This document shows, piece after piece, positions 35,451 to 45,816 of a stretch of DNA of 64,000 nt. Position numbers and translations under genes: made by a program. The DNA is from Rhodoblastus sp. 17X3. GTDB lineage: Bacteria > Pseudomonadota > Alphaproteobacteria > Rhizobiales > Beijerinckiaceae. Below the pieces are notes generated by a model. That model worked only from the letters and a program-made list of their open reading frames with translations, had not been told where the DNA came from and made no database searches. Positions within the stretch are counted from its first letter, which is position 1. Each line of letters begins with the position of its first letter. The stretch covers positions 62,001-126,000 of the forward strand of contig NZ_JASHHX010000012.1 in NCBI RefSeq assembly GCF_030056575.1, written 5' to 3'.

Positions 35451-36353
35451 ATGGACCGCGTCGAGGCCATGGGCATATTTGTCGCCGTCGTGGAGACGGG
35501 CAGTTTTTCCGGCGCCAGCCGCAAGCTCGATCTGTCCCTCGCGACCGTCAGCCGCAAGGTCGCCGATCTGGAGGATCATCTGAAAACGCGGCTGTTGACC
35601 CGCTCGACTCGCAAGATCGCGGTCACGGAGGCGGGCCAGAATTTCCTGGTCGCCAGCCGGCAGATTCTGGAGCAAATCGAGGAGGCAGAGCGCGCCGCCG
35701 CAGGCGAGTTTTCAGCGCCCCGGGGCGACTTGACGCTTACGGCGCCGGTCTGTTTCGGTCGCTTGCATGTTGGGCCGGTGATCCACGACTTTCTCGCGAC
35801 TTTTCCCGAGATCAACATCAAGCTCATTCTGTCCGACCGGAATCTGCATCTCATCGACGACCACGTCGATCTGGCGATCAGGATCGGCGCGCTGCCGGAC
35901 AGCGCCATGATGGCGACGCGCCTGGGCAGCGTCCGCCATATCCTTTGCGGCAGTCTCGCCTATTTCGCCGGCCGTGGCGAACCGAACACGCCCGGCGACC
36001 TTGAGGGCCACGCCTGCATCACGTTCGATGCGTTGGACTCTCCGAAAAGCTGGACGTTCTGCAACGAAGGAAAATTGCTGGAGCAGCCGGTGCGAAGCCG
36101 GTACGTCGTCGACGGCGCATGGGCGGCGATCGACGCGGCGGCGGCCAATCTGGGCGTCGCGCGCGTCCTGTCCTACCAAGCGGAAGCCGCGATCCAGTCT
36201 GGCGCGGTCAAGGAAATATTGGCGGATTACGCGCCCGATCCGCTGCCAGTCAATTTCGTCTACGCAGGCCAGGGCCTGATCCCCATCAAGACCCGCTGCT
36301 TCATCGAATATGCGGCGCCGCGCATCCGCAAGTCTCTGGCGGCTGCAAAATAG
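35451..36353 (+). CDS. LysR-type transcriptional regulator
   Basis: A 300-residue LysR regulator of the AaeR/DsdC-like kind. The winged helix lies at about 1-60 (MDRVEAMGIFVAVVETGSFS then LATVSRKVADLEDHL), with a substrate-binding domain after residue 90 (LTLTAPVCFGRLHVGP). It is divergent from the AhpD-like gene and probably its regulator. The stop is followed two bases later by a hairpin. Confidence 0.9.
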   Translation: MDRVEAMGIFVAVVETGSFSGASRKLDLSLATVSRKVADLEDHLKTRLLTRSTRKIAVTEAGQNFLVASRQILEQIEEAERAAAGEFSAPRGDLTLTAPVCFGRLHVGPVIHDFLATFPEINIKLILSDRNLHLIDDHVDLAIRIGALPDSAMMATRLGSVRHILCGSLAYFAGRGEPNTPGDLEGHACITFDALDSPKSWTFCNEGKLLEQPVRSRYVVDGAWAAIDAAAANLGVARVLSYQAEAAIQSGAVKEILADYAPDPLPVNFVYAGQGLIPIKTRCFIEYAAPRIRKSLAAAK

Positions 36354-36354
36354 A

Positions 36355-36380
36355 ATGAGGCTCCCGATGGGGAGCCTCAT
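36355..36380. terminator. Bidirectional terminator hairpin
   Basis: ATGAGGCTCCC (36355-36365), loop GATG and GGGAGCCTCAT (36370-36380) form a perfect 11-bp stem between the LysR stop and the convergent small gene. There is no long T-run. Confidence 0.7.
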
Positions 36381-36401
36381 CACGCGCTGGAGATATTGCG
36401 T

Positions 36402-36683
36402 TCAGCGTTTTCCGCAGATTTCTCCGGTATTGACGTCGATAAGATCGTCGGCGCCGGCGAAACTGCCCAGAATCTGCGCGCCATTCGCCGGAACGCAAGT
36501 CCGGGACGGCTGGGATGTAATTTCCGAATGCGCCTGCATCGCGCGAGGATTGACGTTCTTCCCGCCGGTCTTGGCGACGGCGACTTGGGCTCCAAACAAC
36601 ATGAAAGCGGCTAAGCCAAGGGCGACGTTGTTGGCAATGTTGCGGCTATACCAAGAAGTGTTTTTCGTATTACGGCTGAACAT
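36402..36683 (-). CDS. Small exported protein of unknown function
   Basis: A 93-residue protein with a long basic N-terminus, then a hydrophobic signal segment (VALGLAAFMLFGAQVAVA). The mature part of about 50 residues contains two Cys (RTCVPANG and GEICGKR). The ATG at 36683 has GGAG upstream; a far longer open frame to 37034 is not coding-like. No family is recognised. It lies at the edge of the island, followed upstream by 580 bp without a gene. Confidence 0.6.
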   Translation of the reverse strand: MFSRNTKNTSWYSRNIANNVALGLAAFMLFGAQVAVAKTGGKNVNPRAMQAHSEITSQPSRTCVPANGAQILGSFAGADDLIDVNTGEICGKR

Positions 36684-37265
36684 ATTCGTCTCCTGAGTAA
36701 CGGGTACAGTTACAGGATCGCCAGATCTATTGCGGATCCTCACGGGAGAATACGAACCACCACTTGAATCGTTACAGATGAACGGCTTCTGAATTGATAA
36801 TGTGAATTTCGATTTCTGAAATAATGAATCTGCGTCATGAAAAAAGTTGCGCGGGATCGGAATGCCTGTTCGATGCTGGGGCGAAAAGCTTCGACGTGGC
36901 GCGCAGATTTTCGTAATGAGCAGATGCATGACACCGCGCGGACAACCGTGAATTTCCGCTCGTGACGCAGCATTGCCGATGCCGGTGCGGCCGATGTCTA
37001 TAGTAAACCGGACCTTAGGCCTGCGACCGCTCACCGCCCGGCAGGGACCTTGCCGGCGCCTTCGGCGGTGGTCCGCTCTCCGCCGATAAGGGCCGACCGC
37101 GCTACAAACCGCATGTCTTTTTTGGGTCCTTGAAATTCAAACCGGGATACCGCTGAAATTTTGACGCTTTATGCCATTTCTTCGCCGCAATTGATCGAAC
37201 ATGGAGTTTCATATGACGAGATCAACGCCCCTGATTTTGAGAGCGTGTCGTGTCATGCATTCGGC
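36684..37265. other. Gap before the integrase, no gene seen
   Basis: About 580 bp of lower G+C sequence. It contains no convincing ORF, and the open frame across part of it (minus strand) lacks coding character. It may hold the integrase promoter and old element DNA. Confidence 0.4.
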
Positions 37266-38243
37266 ATGAAGAAGAACCTGAGCGTCAAGCTTCTCGACAA
37301 CCTCAAACCTCGCGCGGACCGACGTTATGAGGTCCGCGACACGTCCTTGCCAGGCTTCGGCATCCGTGTTGCCGTCACGGGCGGCAAGACGTGGTTCGTC
37401 ATGGGGCGTGTAAGCGATAAGCAGCTTCGCCATACGATCGGGACTTATCCGATCATTTCGCTGGCCGAGGCGCGGAACGTCGCGCGAACCATTTTGCGTG
37501 ACATGCAGCTCGGGACTTATGAGAAGCCCGAGGCGAAGACGAAGCCGGCGACGCTTGGCGATGTGATGAAGGACTTCATCGACATTTACGCCAAGCCGAA
37601 GAACAGGAGTTGGAAATCGCAACAAGCCACCCTGCGGAAATTTGCATCGCTGGAAGATCGCCCAATTGCTGAAATCACCCGTGCAGACGTAGTCAAGGTC
37701 TTGGATCAGGTCGCGACCAACGGCGCGCCGACCGGAGCAAATCACGCCATGGCCGTCATCAAGAAGCTTTTCGCTTGGGCGTTGGACCGCGGCGTCATCG
37801 AAAACCATCCGATCGCGGGCATGAAGGCCCCGGCGAAGTCAAGGTCGCGCGATCGGATTTTGACCGATGACGAGATCAAAGGATTGTGGGCCGCGACTGC
37901 TGACATTGGCTTTCCGTTCGGTCCGGCCTATCAGCTTCTATTGCTGACCGGTCAGCGCCGAGGCGAAGTCACCGGCATGAAATGGTCGCAACTGGACTTT
38001 GTGCGCGCCGTCTGGACCATTCCTGCCGAAATGGCGAAGAATGGACGTGCGCATGAAGTTCCACTGTCCAGCATGGCGCTGGATATCATTAAGGCCATCC
38101 CGAAATTCGTCGGGTCCGATTATGTCTTTACGACCACAGGCAGGACGCCGATTTCCGGATTCGGGCGCACCAAGGATCGGCTCGACCTCGCGATGGGGAC
38201 AGGGGCAACGAGCCGCGTCCTGATTGAGAACGAGGTCGGATGA
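37266..38243 (+). pseudogene. Truncated tyrosine recombinase (island integrase)
   Basis: The N-terminal 325 residues of a P4-type integrase. It shows the arm-binding DUF4102-type domain (MKKNLSVKLLDNLKPRADRR, GFGIRVAVTGGKTWFVMG), the core-binding domain (about 100-190) and the start of the catalytic domain with the first Arg in LLTGQRRGEV. Homology stops near TPISGFGRTKDRLD. The later HxxR, His/Trp and nucleophile Tyr are missing, so it is inactive; the usual length is near 400. A tRNA-Arg fragment follows 42 bp after the stop. Confidence 0.85.
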
Positions 38244-38284
38244 AGGGGGCAACCGCTGGACTTTCAGCCAACAATACGAAGGGC

Positions 38285-38340
38285 TGGCGTCCCCCGGGAT
38301 TACTCGAACACCCGACCTACGGTTTAGGATTTCGATGCTC
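38285..38340 (-). pseudogene. tRNA-Arg(CCT) 3' fragment
   Basis: Read on the minus strand, this contains TCCTAAACCGTAGGTCGGG, then a TTCGAGTA T-loop and CCCGGGGGACGCCA, the 3' half of a typical alphaproteobacterial tRNA-Arg(CCT). The 5' acceptor strand and D arm are missing. It is probably an attachment-site relic of the neighbouring integrase. Confidence 0.6.
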
Positions 38341-38350
38341 CGTGGGGGAA

Positions 38351-38426
38351 TGGTGCCGGGTGAGGGGATCGAACCTGCGACCTTTGGTTTACAAAACCGC
38401 TGCACTACCGCTGTGCTACGCCGCCC
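38351..38426 (-). pseudogene. Degenerate tRNA-Thr(TGT)-like sequence
   Basis: This 76-base segment ends in CCA and has an intact D stem (GCAC/GTGC) and a TTTTGTAAAC anticodon loop giving TGT. The other stems are broken by my hand folding: acceptor 4 of 7 pairs, anticodon 3 of 5, T stem 3 of 5. It is most likely a decayed or chimeric tRNA-Thr copy carried by the island rather than a working tRNA. Confidence 0.55.
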
Positions 38427-38608
38427 ATACCGGCATCGAACTAGCTGCACATTCGGTACTTGGTCAGACCGCGCGGCGTCTAAGCGCTTGACCCGATTCG
38501 TCTACGCCTCACCAGTCACCGAAACCCGCTAGAAGATCCGGGATTTTCCCTGACACGCCCTCGTTCCTCATCTTAATCGTCTGATCGTCCGACAAAGGAG
38601 GGACGATC

Positions 38609-38881
38609 ATGGCGACCACGACGAAGGCCCTGACCGGCAAGCCGATTTCCGCCGCGAAGCCCGAGGTGAGTGCTCCTAAGACCGCGGACACGGTTAGGCT
38701 CAAGGCGATCTGCGCGGAGATGAAGCTCGATCCACGCCTTGCGCGCGAAAAGCTCCGAATCGCTGCGTACGAGCCGAAAAAATTCCCCGAACTGGCGAAA
38801 GCCCATAAGCCGCGCTCGGGTTGGGAATGGGTGAAGCGTTCTCAGGCTGAAAAGGAGGCGCGAGCCGCGCTCACGGCCTGA
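38609..38881 (+). CDS. Small protein of unknown function whose tail lies in the repeat
   Basis: A 90-residue Lys- and Ala-rich protein (SAPKTADTVRLKAICAEMKL, DPRLAREKLR, then WEWVKRSQAEKEARAALTA). AAGGAGGG lies just upstream of the ATG, a strong ribosome site. The central helix looks like a small DNA-binding or structural element, but no family is recognised. Its last codons belong to the long direct repeat, and the same tail closes the truncated Crp-type gene at 22324-22875. Confidence 0.7.
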   Translation: MATTTKALTGKPISAAKPEVSAPKTADTVRLKAICAEMKLDPRLAREKLRIAAYEPKKFPELAKAHKPRSGWEWVKRSQAEKEARAALTA

Positions 38882-39163
38882 TTCGATCGGAAATCGTCGC
38901 AAGGCCGGGGGGCGACCTCGCCGTTTGTGGTGGTCAAAATTCCCTACGTTCAAAATTCCCTGCGTTGATGATTTTGACGACTACCACTCCAGGCGCAAAC
39001 CCTTTCTGCCTGTTTCATTCAAGCGCGCGGCTTTTGTAACCCCGGTGAAACCCAAGGCAAAACGCGAGTCTTAGTGCGCTCAAGGCGAGGTCGTAAGTTG
39101 CTGATTTTATGGGATAAATGGTGCCCAGGGGCGGAATCGAACCACCGACACTGCGATTTTCAG
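38827..39163. repeat. Right copy of long island-flanking direct repeat
   Basis: About 337 bp matching 22821-23140 in the same orientation. It contains the end of the small gene at 38609-38881 and most of the 3' part of the intact tRNA-Phe. A local duplication (CAAAATTCCCTACGTT then CAAAATTCCCTGCGTT near 38936-38966) makes it longer than the left copy. Confidence 0.88.
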
Positions 39164-39194
39164 TCGCATGCTCTACCAACTGAGCTACCTGGGC
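39119..39194 (-). tRNA. tRNA-Phe (GAA)
   Basis: Minus-strand GCCCAGGTAGCTCAGTTGGT begins a full 76-base cloverleaf. The acceptor GCCCAGG pairs with CCTGGGC, the anticodon stem-loop TGCGA-CTGAAAA-TCGCA gives GAA, the T loop is TTCGATT and an encoded CCA ends the gene. It is the intact target gene whose 3' part is repeated at 23096-23140. Confidence 0.97.
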
Positions 39195-39333
39195 GCTTCG
39201 ACGGCGGGCCGTCGAGGTTCGGGCCTTATAGAAAGCGATTTGCGGGTTGTCCAGCCCTCAAGTGGCGAAGAGGGGCGTCCATTTCAATTTTATGTCGTGG
39301 CGCGATCATGTCCTGGCGCGGCCCGGCGCCTGC

Positions 39334-39699
39334 TCAGCGCGAAGATGTGAGCCGCCGGGCGTTGGCGCGGACTTTCCGGCGCGCCGGACGCGTCGCGGCG
39401 GCGGCGACGTCCATCATATGGCCGGCCACGGCGACCGGATGGTTCTGACCCGTCATCACCCTCAGGGCCACCTTGGCGCTTTCAAGGGCTCCCGCTTCCG
39501 CTCCCTGCGAGGCGGCGCGCAGTTTTTCCGCCACCATCACATGGGTCTCACGATGGGCGCGCTTGTCTCCGAAACCGGAGGCCGCGGCGGCGATGATCGG
39601 CATGCGGGCCGAAACGGTCGCGACCGTGGCGATATAGACTTCGATCAGCTCGAACCAGGTGCGGATCAGGCGACTTTGCAAAACCAACAGATCACTCAT
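39334..39699 (-). CDS. Small helical protein of unknown function
   Basis: A 121-residue Ala- and Arg-rich protein predicted to be almost all helix (LVLQSRLIRTWFELIEVYIA, then MVAEKLRAASQGAEAGALES). The size and composition recall phasin-like granule proteins, though the match is weak. The ATG at 39699 is preceded by AAGG. It is convergent with nothing and stands alone after tRNA-Phe. Function is unknown. Confidence 0.6.
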   Translation of the reverse strand: MSDLLVLQSRLIRTWFELIEVYIATVATVSARMPIIAAAASGFGDKRAHRETHVMVAEKLRAASQGAEAGALESAKVALRVMTGQNHPVAVAGHMMDVAAAATRPARRKVRANARRLTSSR

Positions 39700-39991
39700 C
39701 CCGAAAACCTTCAGTGTTGCCGAAAAGTCTTGGGCGGTCCTACCCCTGCGCGCCATTGGCAGGCGCGTCGCAATTTGTTATAGCGCGGCGAGTTGAGCGG
39801 GCGCGTTTGGCGGATTGGATACTGCGAACCCGCCGCCCAGGCAACCCATCCTGGACGAGCCAAGCTGTTGCCGATCGAACTATCATGCTTGCGTCTGTCT
39901 ATGATGGCAACGCGACTTCCGACCTATCCCGTGATCCGCCGCCTTTCCGGCGCGGGCGTTCAACCGGGGCGCGAGCAATGCAAGGACCCAG

Positions 39992-40210
39992 ATGTCAAAA
40001 GAAGAATTATTGGAATTTCCCGGCGTCGTCAGCGAGTTGCTGCCGAACGCGACTTTTCGGGTGACGCTCGAAAACGATCATGAAATCATCGCCCATACGG
40101 CGGGCAAGATGCGCAAGAACCGCATCCGCGTCCTCACCGGTGATCGCGTGCTGGTTGAAATGACGCCCTATGATCTGACCAAGGGCCGGATCACCTATCG
40201 CTTCAAATAG
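39992..40210 (+). CDS. infA: Translation initiation factor IF-1
   Basis: The 72-residue S1/OB-fold initiation factor that binds the 30S A site. [13 protein letters not shown] and [20 protein letters not shown], with [12 protein letters not shown], are universal IF-1 sequence. AAGGA precedes the ATG. The Maf-like and YacG genes follow on the same strand, an arrangement common in alphaproteobacteria. Confidence 0.98.
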   Translation: MSKEELLEFPGVVSELLPNATFRVTLENDHEIIAHTAGKMRKNRIRVLTGDRVLVEMTPYDLTKGRITYRFK

Positions 40211-40231
40211 GCCACCCTGTTCGGAAAGCCC

Positions 40232-40879
40232 GTGACCTCAGAGCCGAAATTCCGTTCCGCGCGCCTGGCGCTCGCCTCCGGCTCGCCGCGCCGGCTGGCT
40301 CTGCTGCAACAGATCGGGCTTGAGCCCGACGCGCTTCTGCCCTGCGATCTCGACGAATCGCCCGGGCGCAACGAATCGCCGCGCAAGCTCGCGGCGCGCC
40401 TTGCGCTGGAAAAAGCCCGCGTCGGCGCAAAGACGGCGGCTGGCCGAGCCGAGCTGCAGGGCGCCTATGTCGTCGCCGCGGACACGGTGGTCTGCGTCGG
40501 CCGGCGCATCCTGCCGAAATGCGAAACCAGCGAGGACGCCGATCTCTTCCTGCGGCTGCTCTCGGGACGGGCGCACCGCGTCTATACCGGCGTGACGGTG
40601 ATCGACCCCTCGGGGCGCGAGCGGTCGCGGCTGGTCGAGGCGCGGCTGCGGTTCAAAAGGCTGTCGGGCAAGGAGATCGCCGCCTATGTCGCCTCGCGCG
40701 AATGGCATGGCAAGGCTGGCGGCTACGCCATCCAGGGTGTCGCCGGCGGCTTTGTGGTCAAGCTGGTCGGCTCCTATACCGCTGTGGTCGGGCTGCCGCT
40801 CCACGAGACCATGGCGCTGCTCGACGGGCTGGGCTTTCCGGTCTCCGAGGCCTGGACGCAGCCCGGGGTGGTCGCCTGA
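40232..40879 (+). CDS. maf: Maf-like nucleotide pyrophosphatase
   Basis: A 215-residue Maf/Ham1-fold nucleoside triphosphate pyrophosphatase that removes non-canonical or modified nucleotides. The signature [19 protein letters not shown] and the catalytic Asp in [17 protein letters not shown] are present. It starts with GTG 21 bp after infA and overlaps yacG by one base triplet junction (TGATG). Confidence 0.93.
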   Translation: MTSEPKFRSARLALASGSPRRLALLQQIGLEPDALLPCDLDESPGRNESPRKLAARLALEKARVGAKTAAGRAELQGAYVVAADTVVCVGRRILPKCETSEDADLFLRLLSGRAHRVYTGVTVIDPSGRERSRLVEARLRFKRLSGKEIAAYVASREWHGKAGGYAIQGVAGGFVVKLVGSYTAVVGLPLHETMALLDGLGFPVSEAWTQPGVVA

Positions 40880-41088
40880 TGGCCGAGAAGGCGACAACGC
40901 GGGCTCCAGCCTGCTCCATGTGCGGCAAGCCGGTCGATCCGGCTTACAGGCCCTTCTGCTCCAAACGCTGCGCCAATCTCGACCTGCACCGCTGGCTGAA
41001 AGGCTCCTATGTCATCGCGGGGCAGACCGAAGCCGAGGCGGCCGACGAGCCTTTGGCCGAGCGCGACGCCTCCCAGGACGATTTCTGA
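40879..41088 (+). CDS. yacG: DNA gyrase inhibitor YacG
   Basis: A 69-residue zinc-ribbon protein; E. coli YacG binds GyrB and inhibits gyrase. The metal set Cys-x2-Cys (CSMCGKPV) and Cys-x3-Cys (FCSKRCANLDLHRWL) is complete. Its start overlaps the maf stop. The acidic C-terminal tail is typical. Confidence 0.95.
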   Translation: MAEKATTRAPACSMCGKPVDPAYRPFCSKRCANLDLHRWLKGSYVIAGQTEAEAADEPLAERDASQDDF

Positions 41089-41170
41089 GCCCGGAACAAG
41101 CCGGAAGCGGAGCCGGAAGGCTTATTTTTCGCCGCTTTCCTTTGACGCGACGGGCTTCTGCGCTTATTAG

Positions 41171-42250
<1,080 letters not shown>

Positions 42251-42278
42251 GCCGTATCGAGAGCTGAACGAAATCTGG

Positions 42279-42308
42279 AGCGCGCCCGCGAGGGCGCGCT
42301 TTTTCTTT
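42279..42308 (+). terminator. Rho-independent terminator of ilvC
   Basis: AGCGCGCCC (42279-42287), loop GCGA and GGGCGCGCT (42292-42300) are followed by TTTTTCTTT. This is a textbook intrinsic terminator 29 bp after the ilvC stop. Confidence 0.92.
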
Positions 42309-42309
42309 G

Positions 42310-42631
42310 GGGCGCTTTGGATGCAGACTCGTTCGAGCGCAGTAACATTTTGTTTTTCAGATCATTCGTCCCCATGGCCCGCTTCTGAGGCTCAAGCCTG
42401 TCGCCTAAATTGGCAATTCCGGCTTTTTCGTATATTCTACAAGCACATATGCTTTGGGGATCGTTCGCAGTCGCTGCGGGCGAGCTGAAGCGGGAGTTTT
42501 TTCAGTGAAAGGAAACCAATAGTGCGGATTTTATATTTAAGCTAAAAACGATCGTTTTTTGTATCATTATTGCGGTTGAAAATTTGTGGCGACCAATAAA
42601 ATTGGCAAAATAATAAATTTAATGGAATGAT
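42310..42631. other. AT-rich gap, no gene seen
   Basis: About 320 bp between ilvC and the next gene. The part from 42500 on is notably AT-rich for this genome and probably contains the promoter of the SnoaL-like gene. No ORF is supported. Confidence 0.5.
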
Positions 42632-43075
42632 ATGAATCTTGAAGATTTAACTCCAGAGCAACGGCTCGCCATCGTCCGGGAAATTTACGCAAAGCGCGCG
42701 CGCGGAGACAATGAGCCTGGGCTTTTTTTCTTCCACGATAACGCGACGTATCGGCTGCTTGGCTCGCGCGCCTTGATCCCCGCCGCGGGCGTGCGGGTCG
42801 GCAAGGACGAAATTCGCCAGGCCTGGCGCGCCTTCGATATTGATTTCGAAATCGTGAATTTCGTCGTCGAGGATTTCGTCGTCGACATGCCGCGCACGTC
42901 CTACATGTCGTGGCAGATGACTTTGCGCCATCGCGGCACAGGCGTCGTGGTCGAACTCGAAGGCGTCGATCGCCTCAAGTGGCGCGACTTCAAAATCATC
43001 GACTGGACACGTTATTTCGATACTGCGCTGGTCGCCGCCCTCAGGCAGGGCGAGGAAGGCGATCCCAACGCATGA
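42632..43075 (+). CDS. SnoaL/NTF2-like protein
   Basis: A 147-residue NTF2-fold protein (YAKRARGDNEPGLFFFHDNA, TYRLLGSR then RVGKDEIRQAWRAFDIDFEI). The pattern of one residue run that binds and one aromatic pocket resembles polyketide-cyclase-like proteins, but no activity is assigned. It is convergent with the TPR gene, one base apart. A clear AGG site is not seen upstream of the ATG. Confidence 0.75.
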   Translation: MNLEDLTPEQRLAIVREIYAKRARGDNEPGLFFFHDNATYRLLGSRALIPAAGVRVGKDEIRQAWRAFDIDFEIVNFVVEDFVVDMPRTSYMSWQMTLRHRGTGVVVELEGVDRLKWRDFKIIDWTRYFDTALVAALRQGEEGDPNA

Positions 43076-44863
43076 TCAGCCGCCATTGCCCGTGACGTTA
43101 TGAGCCGCGGGCGGCGGCGTGGGCGCTTCGCCGGCTTGACCGGGCGAATCCGGCAGGCCGTTCTCGATCTTGTCGAGAATCTTCGGCAGATCTTCCTTTT
43201 CAGGGTTGAGATCGCGCGCGTGGTTCCACTGGAATTTGGCGTCGAGCTTACGCCCGACACGCCAATAGGCGTCGCCGAGATGGTCGTTGATGACCGGATC
43301 GCCCGGCTTCAGTTCGATGGCGCGCTCCAGCAGGCGTAGCGATTCATCGAAATGGCCGAGCTTGTAATGGGCCCAGCCGAGCGAGTCGACGATATAGCCG
43401 TCCTCGGGCTGCAATTCGACAGCGCGGCGCAGCATCTTAAACGCCTCGTCGAGATGCAGGCCCTGGTCGACCCAGGAATAGCCGAGATAATTCAGGACCA
43501 GCGGCTGTTCGGGGTAAAGCTCCAGCGCCTTTTGCAGATCGGGCTCGGCCTTGTCCCAAAGCTTGGCGCGCTCGTAATCGACGCCCCGGAAATAATAGAT
43601 CGCCCAGCGGCTCTTCTCTGTCGGGCTGGTCAGCGCGAGGACGTGCGTATAGGCGTCGGCCGATTCGACGAATTGCTTGTGCGTGCGCAATACGTCGGCA
43701 AGAGCGGAGAAGGCGTCGACGTTCTGCGGGTTCTCGGCGACGATTTCGCGCAGGCGCTTGATCGATTCGTCGGACTTGCCCATGGCGTCGAGCAGGAGAG
43801 CGATGCGGACATCGGTGGTGACGCGCAGCGGGCTGGCGTCCGGCACCTCGTCGTAGATTTCGATCGCCGATTCATATTGCTTGATCTTGGTATAGGCCTC
43901 GCCCAGCGTATCGAGGGCGAGCGCATTATCCGGCGCCAAAGCCAGGGCCAGGCGCAGGAAGACGATCGCGGCGATCTCATCGCCCTGCCGTCCCGCGGCG
44001 GCGCCCAGGCCATAGGCGCCGAGGCCGTAGAGGACCTCGGCCGCGCCGGCGTTGACGTTCTTGACCATCGGCTCGAGCTTCTTGCCCGTGGCGAGATCAG
44101 CGAGGGCGGCCAGCACGATGGGATTGCGCGGCTGGACCTTGGCGAAGGCGAGATAGACTTCCTTCGCTTCGTCCGTCTTGCCCTGCCGCGATAGATTGCG
44201 CGCATAAGCGTCCACCAGCCGCAGCGTGGTCTGGTCGCCCGCATAGGCGGCCTTGAGCCGGGCGCCGGCCTCCTGCGTCCGTCCGGCGACGTCGAGCATC
44301 AGTCCGGCGTGGAAATCGCGAAACACGGCGAAGCTTGGGTCGCTCATGGTGTCGACGAGCGCCAGCGCCTTCTTCGTCTCGCCGGAGCCGACATAACTCC
44401 AGGCAGTGAGCAGGATGGTCGTGAGGTCGCGCTGGGCGACGGCGACGCCGGCGTTCAGCTGGTTGCGGGCGGCGGCGAAGGATTTCGCCTTGAAGTCGCG
44501 CACGGCCAGAGTCAGGCGGGCCGAGGAATTGTGGGAATCGCGCGCCACAAGCTTCTGCGCCAGCGCGAAGGCGTCCGGCATGTCGCCATTGGCGAGCGCG
44601 GCGACGAAGGCGCGCTGAATCAGCTCGCTATTATTGGGGTCGGAGCGCAAGGACTCGCGCAGGAAGGTCGAGGCCGCCAGCGTGTCATGCTCTGCCTCGG
44701 CGACGCGCGCGGAGAGATAGTTTCCGGCTGGGCTTTCGCCGACCTCGAAGGGCGCCGATATCTCGACCGCCTGTCGCGCCTGGCTGGGGAAAGGGAGAAG
44801 GCCGAATGCGATGGCGAGGCCGAGCGCGACCTTCTTGTTCACGGAAGCGGATTTGAATTGCAC
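43076..44863 (-). CDS. Exported TPR-repeat protein
   Basis: A 595-residue protein with a signal peptide (VALGLAIAFGLLPFPSQA) and about a dozen tetratricopeptide repeats through the rest, for example YPEQPLVLNYLGYSWVDQG, then EDGYIVDSLGWAHYKLGHFD. Such proteins assemble envelope complexes. A GTG at 44863 with GGGAAAG nine bases upstream is chosen; a GTG at 44842 would also leave a good signal peptide. The function is otherwise open. Confidence 0.82.
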   Translation of the reverse strand: MQFKSASVNKKVALGLAIAFGLLPFPSQARQAVEISAPFEVGESPAGNYLSARVAEAEHDTLAASTFLRESLRSDPNNSELIQRAFVAALANGDMPDAFALAQKLVARDSHNSSARLTLAVRDFKAKSFAAARNQLNAGVAVAQRDLTTILLTAWSYVGSGETKKALALVDTMSDPSFAVFRDFHAGLMLDVAGRTQEAGARLKAAYAGDQTTLRLVDAYARNLSRQGKTDEAKEVYLAFAKVQPRNPIVLAALADLATGKKLEPMVKNVNAGAAEVLYGLGAYGLGAAAGRQGDEIAAIVFLRLALALAPDNALALDTLGEAYTKIKQYESAIEIYDEVPDASPLRVTTDVRIALLLDAMGKSDESIKRLREIVAENPQNVDAFSALADVLRTHKQFVESADAYTHVLALTSPTEKSRWAIYYFRGVDYERAKLWDKAEPDLQKALELYPEQPLVLNYLGYSWVDQGLHLDEAFKMLRRAVELQPEDGYIVDSLGWAHYKLGHFDESLRLLERAIELKPGDPVINDHLGDAYWRVGRKLDAKFQWNHARDLNPEKEDLPKILDKIENGLPDSPGQAGEAPTPPPAAHNVTGNGG

Positions 44864-44958
44864 GAAACCGGACTTTCCCAAACGCGCGGCGAGTCGCGCG
44901 CTTTTCGATGTTGGACCCGAGGAAGATGGCGTTTTTACGCCGTCAGGGCAAGGGCGGC

Positions 44959-45816
44959 TCAGCCGATTTCAATATCCAGGCCAAGATCAAGCACCGGCGC
45001 GGAATGGGTGAGGGCGCCGGAGGAAATCAGGTCAATGCCGGTTTCCGCGACCTCGCGCAATCCGCCCAGATGAATGCCGCCGGACGCCTCCGCCTTCATC
45101 CGGCCGCCGATCATCGCCACGGCCTCGCGCAATTCCGCCGGGGTCATGTTGTCGAGCAGGACAGCGTCGGCGCCTTCCGATAGAACCTCGCGCAGCTGGT
45201 CGAGCGTGTCGACTTCGATCTCGATCTTGACCAGATGGCCGACAAAGGCCTTGGCCGCACGCAGGGCGGGGGCCACGCCGCCCGCGACCGCGATGTGATT
45301 GTCCTTGATGAGGACGGCGTCGTCCAGGCCGAAGCGGTGATTGACCCCGCCGCCGCAGCGCACCGCATATTTCTCGAAGGCGCGCAGGCCGGGCGTAGTT
45401 TTCCGCGTGCAGCAGATTTTGGCCTTGGTCGCCGCGACGGCCTCGGCGTAATGGGAGGTCAGGGTCGCGATTCCGCATAGCCGGCCAAGGAAGTTCAAGG
45501 CGACGCGCTCGGCGGAAAGAATGCCCCGGGCGGACCCCTCGATCCGCGCCAGCACGGCGCCGGGCGCGAAATGATCGCCGTCCTGCGCCAGAGCCTCGAA
45601 GCGCAGGGTCGGATCGACCAGTTCGAACGCCTTGCGGGCGAGGCCGAGTCCGGCCAGCACGCCGGGCTTTTTGCGCGCGGCGATGACGGCCCTTGCCTGG
45701 GCCGAGGCCGGAATGGTGGCTTGCGAGGTGATGTCGCCGGCGCGGCCGAAATCTTCCGCGAGCGCGGCGCGCACGGCTTCTTCGACCAGATGGGGATTGA
45801 GTTCGGGCAGGTTCAT
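44959..45816 (-). CDS. nadC: Nicotinate-nucleotide pyrophosphorylase (carboxylating)
   Basis: Quinolinate phosphoribosyltransferase (285 residues), the last step of the de novo route to nicotinate mononucleotide. Typical blocks are [20 protein letters not shown], then [20 protein letters not shown] and [19 protein letters not shown]. It is the third gene of nadABC; its start overlaps the nadB end (ATGA). Confidence 0.96.
   Translation of the reverse strand: MNLPELNPHLVEEAVRAALAEDFGRAGDITSQATIPASAQARAVIAARKKPGVLAGLGLARKAFELVDPTLRFEALAQDGDHFAPGAVLARIEGSARGILSAERVALNFLGRLCGIATLTSHYAEAVAATKAKICCTRKTTPGLRAFEKYAVRCGGGVNHRFGLDDAVLIKDNHIAVAGGVAPALRAAKAFVGHLVKIEIEVDTLDQLREVLSEGADAVLLDNMTPAELREAVAMIGGRMKAEASGGIHLGGLREVAETGIDLISSGALTHSAPVLDLGLDIEIG

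Noticed and set aside
38351-38426. A functional tRNA-Thr
   Set aside because: Hand folding leaves three of four stems with mismatches, so it is recorded as a pseudogene.
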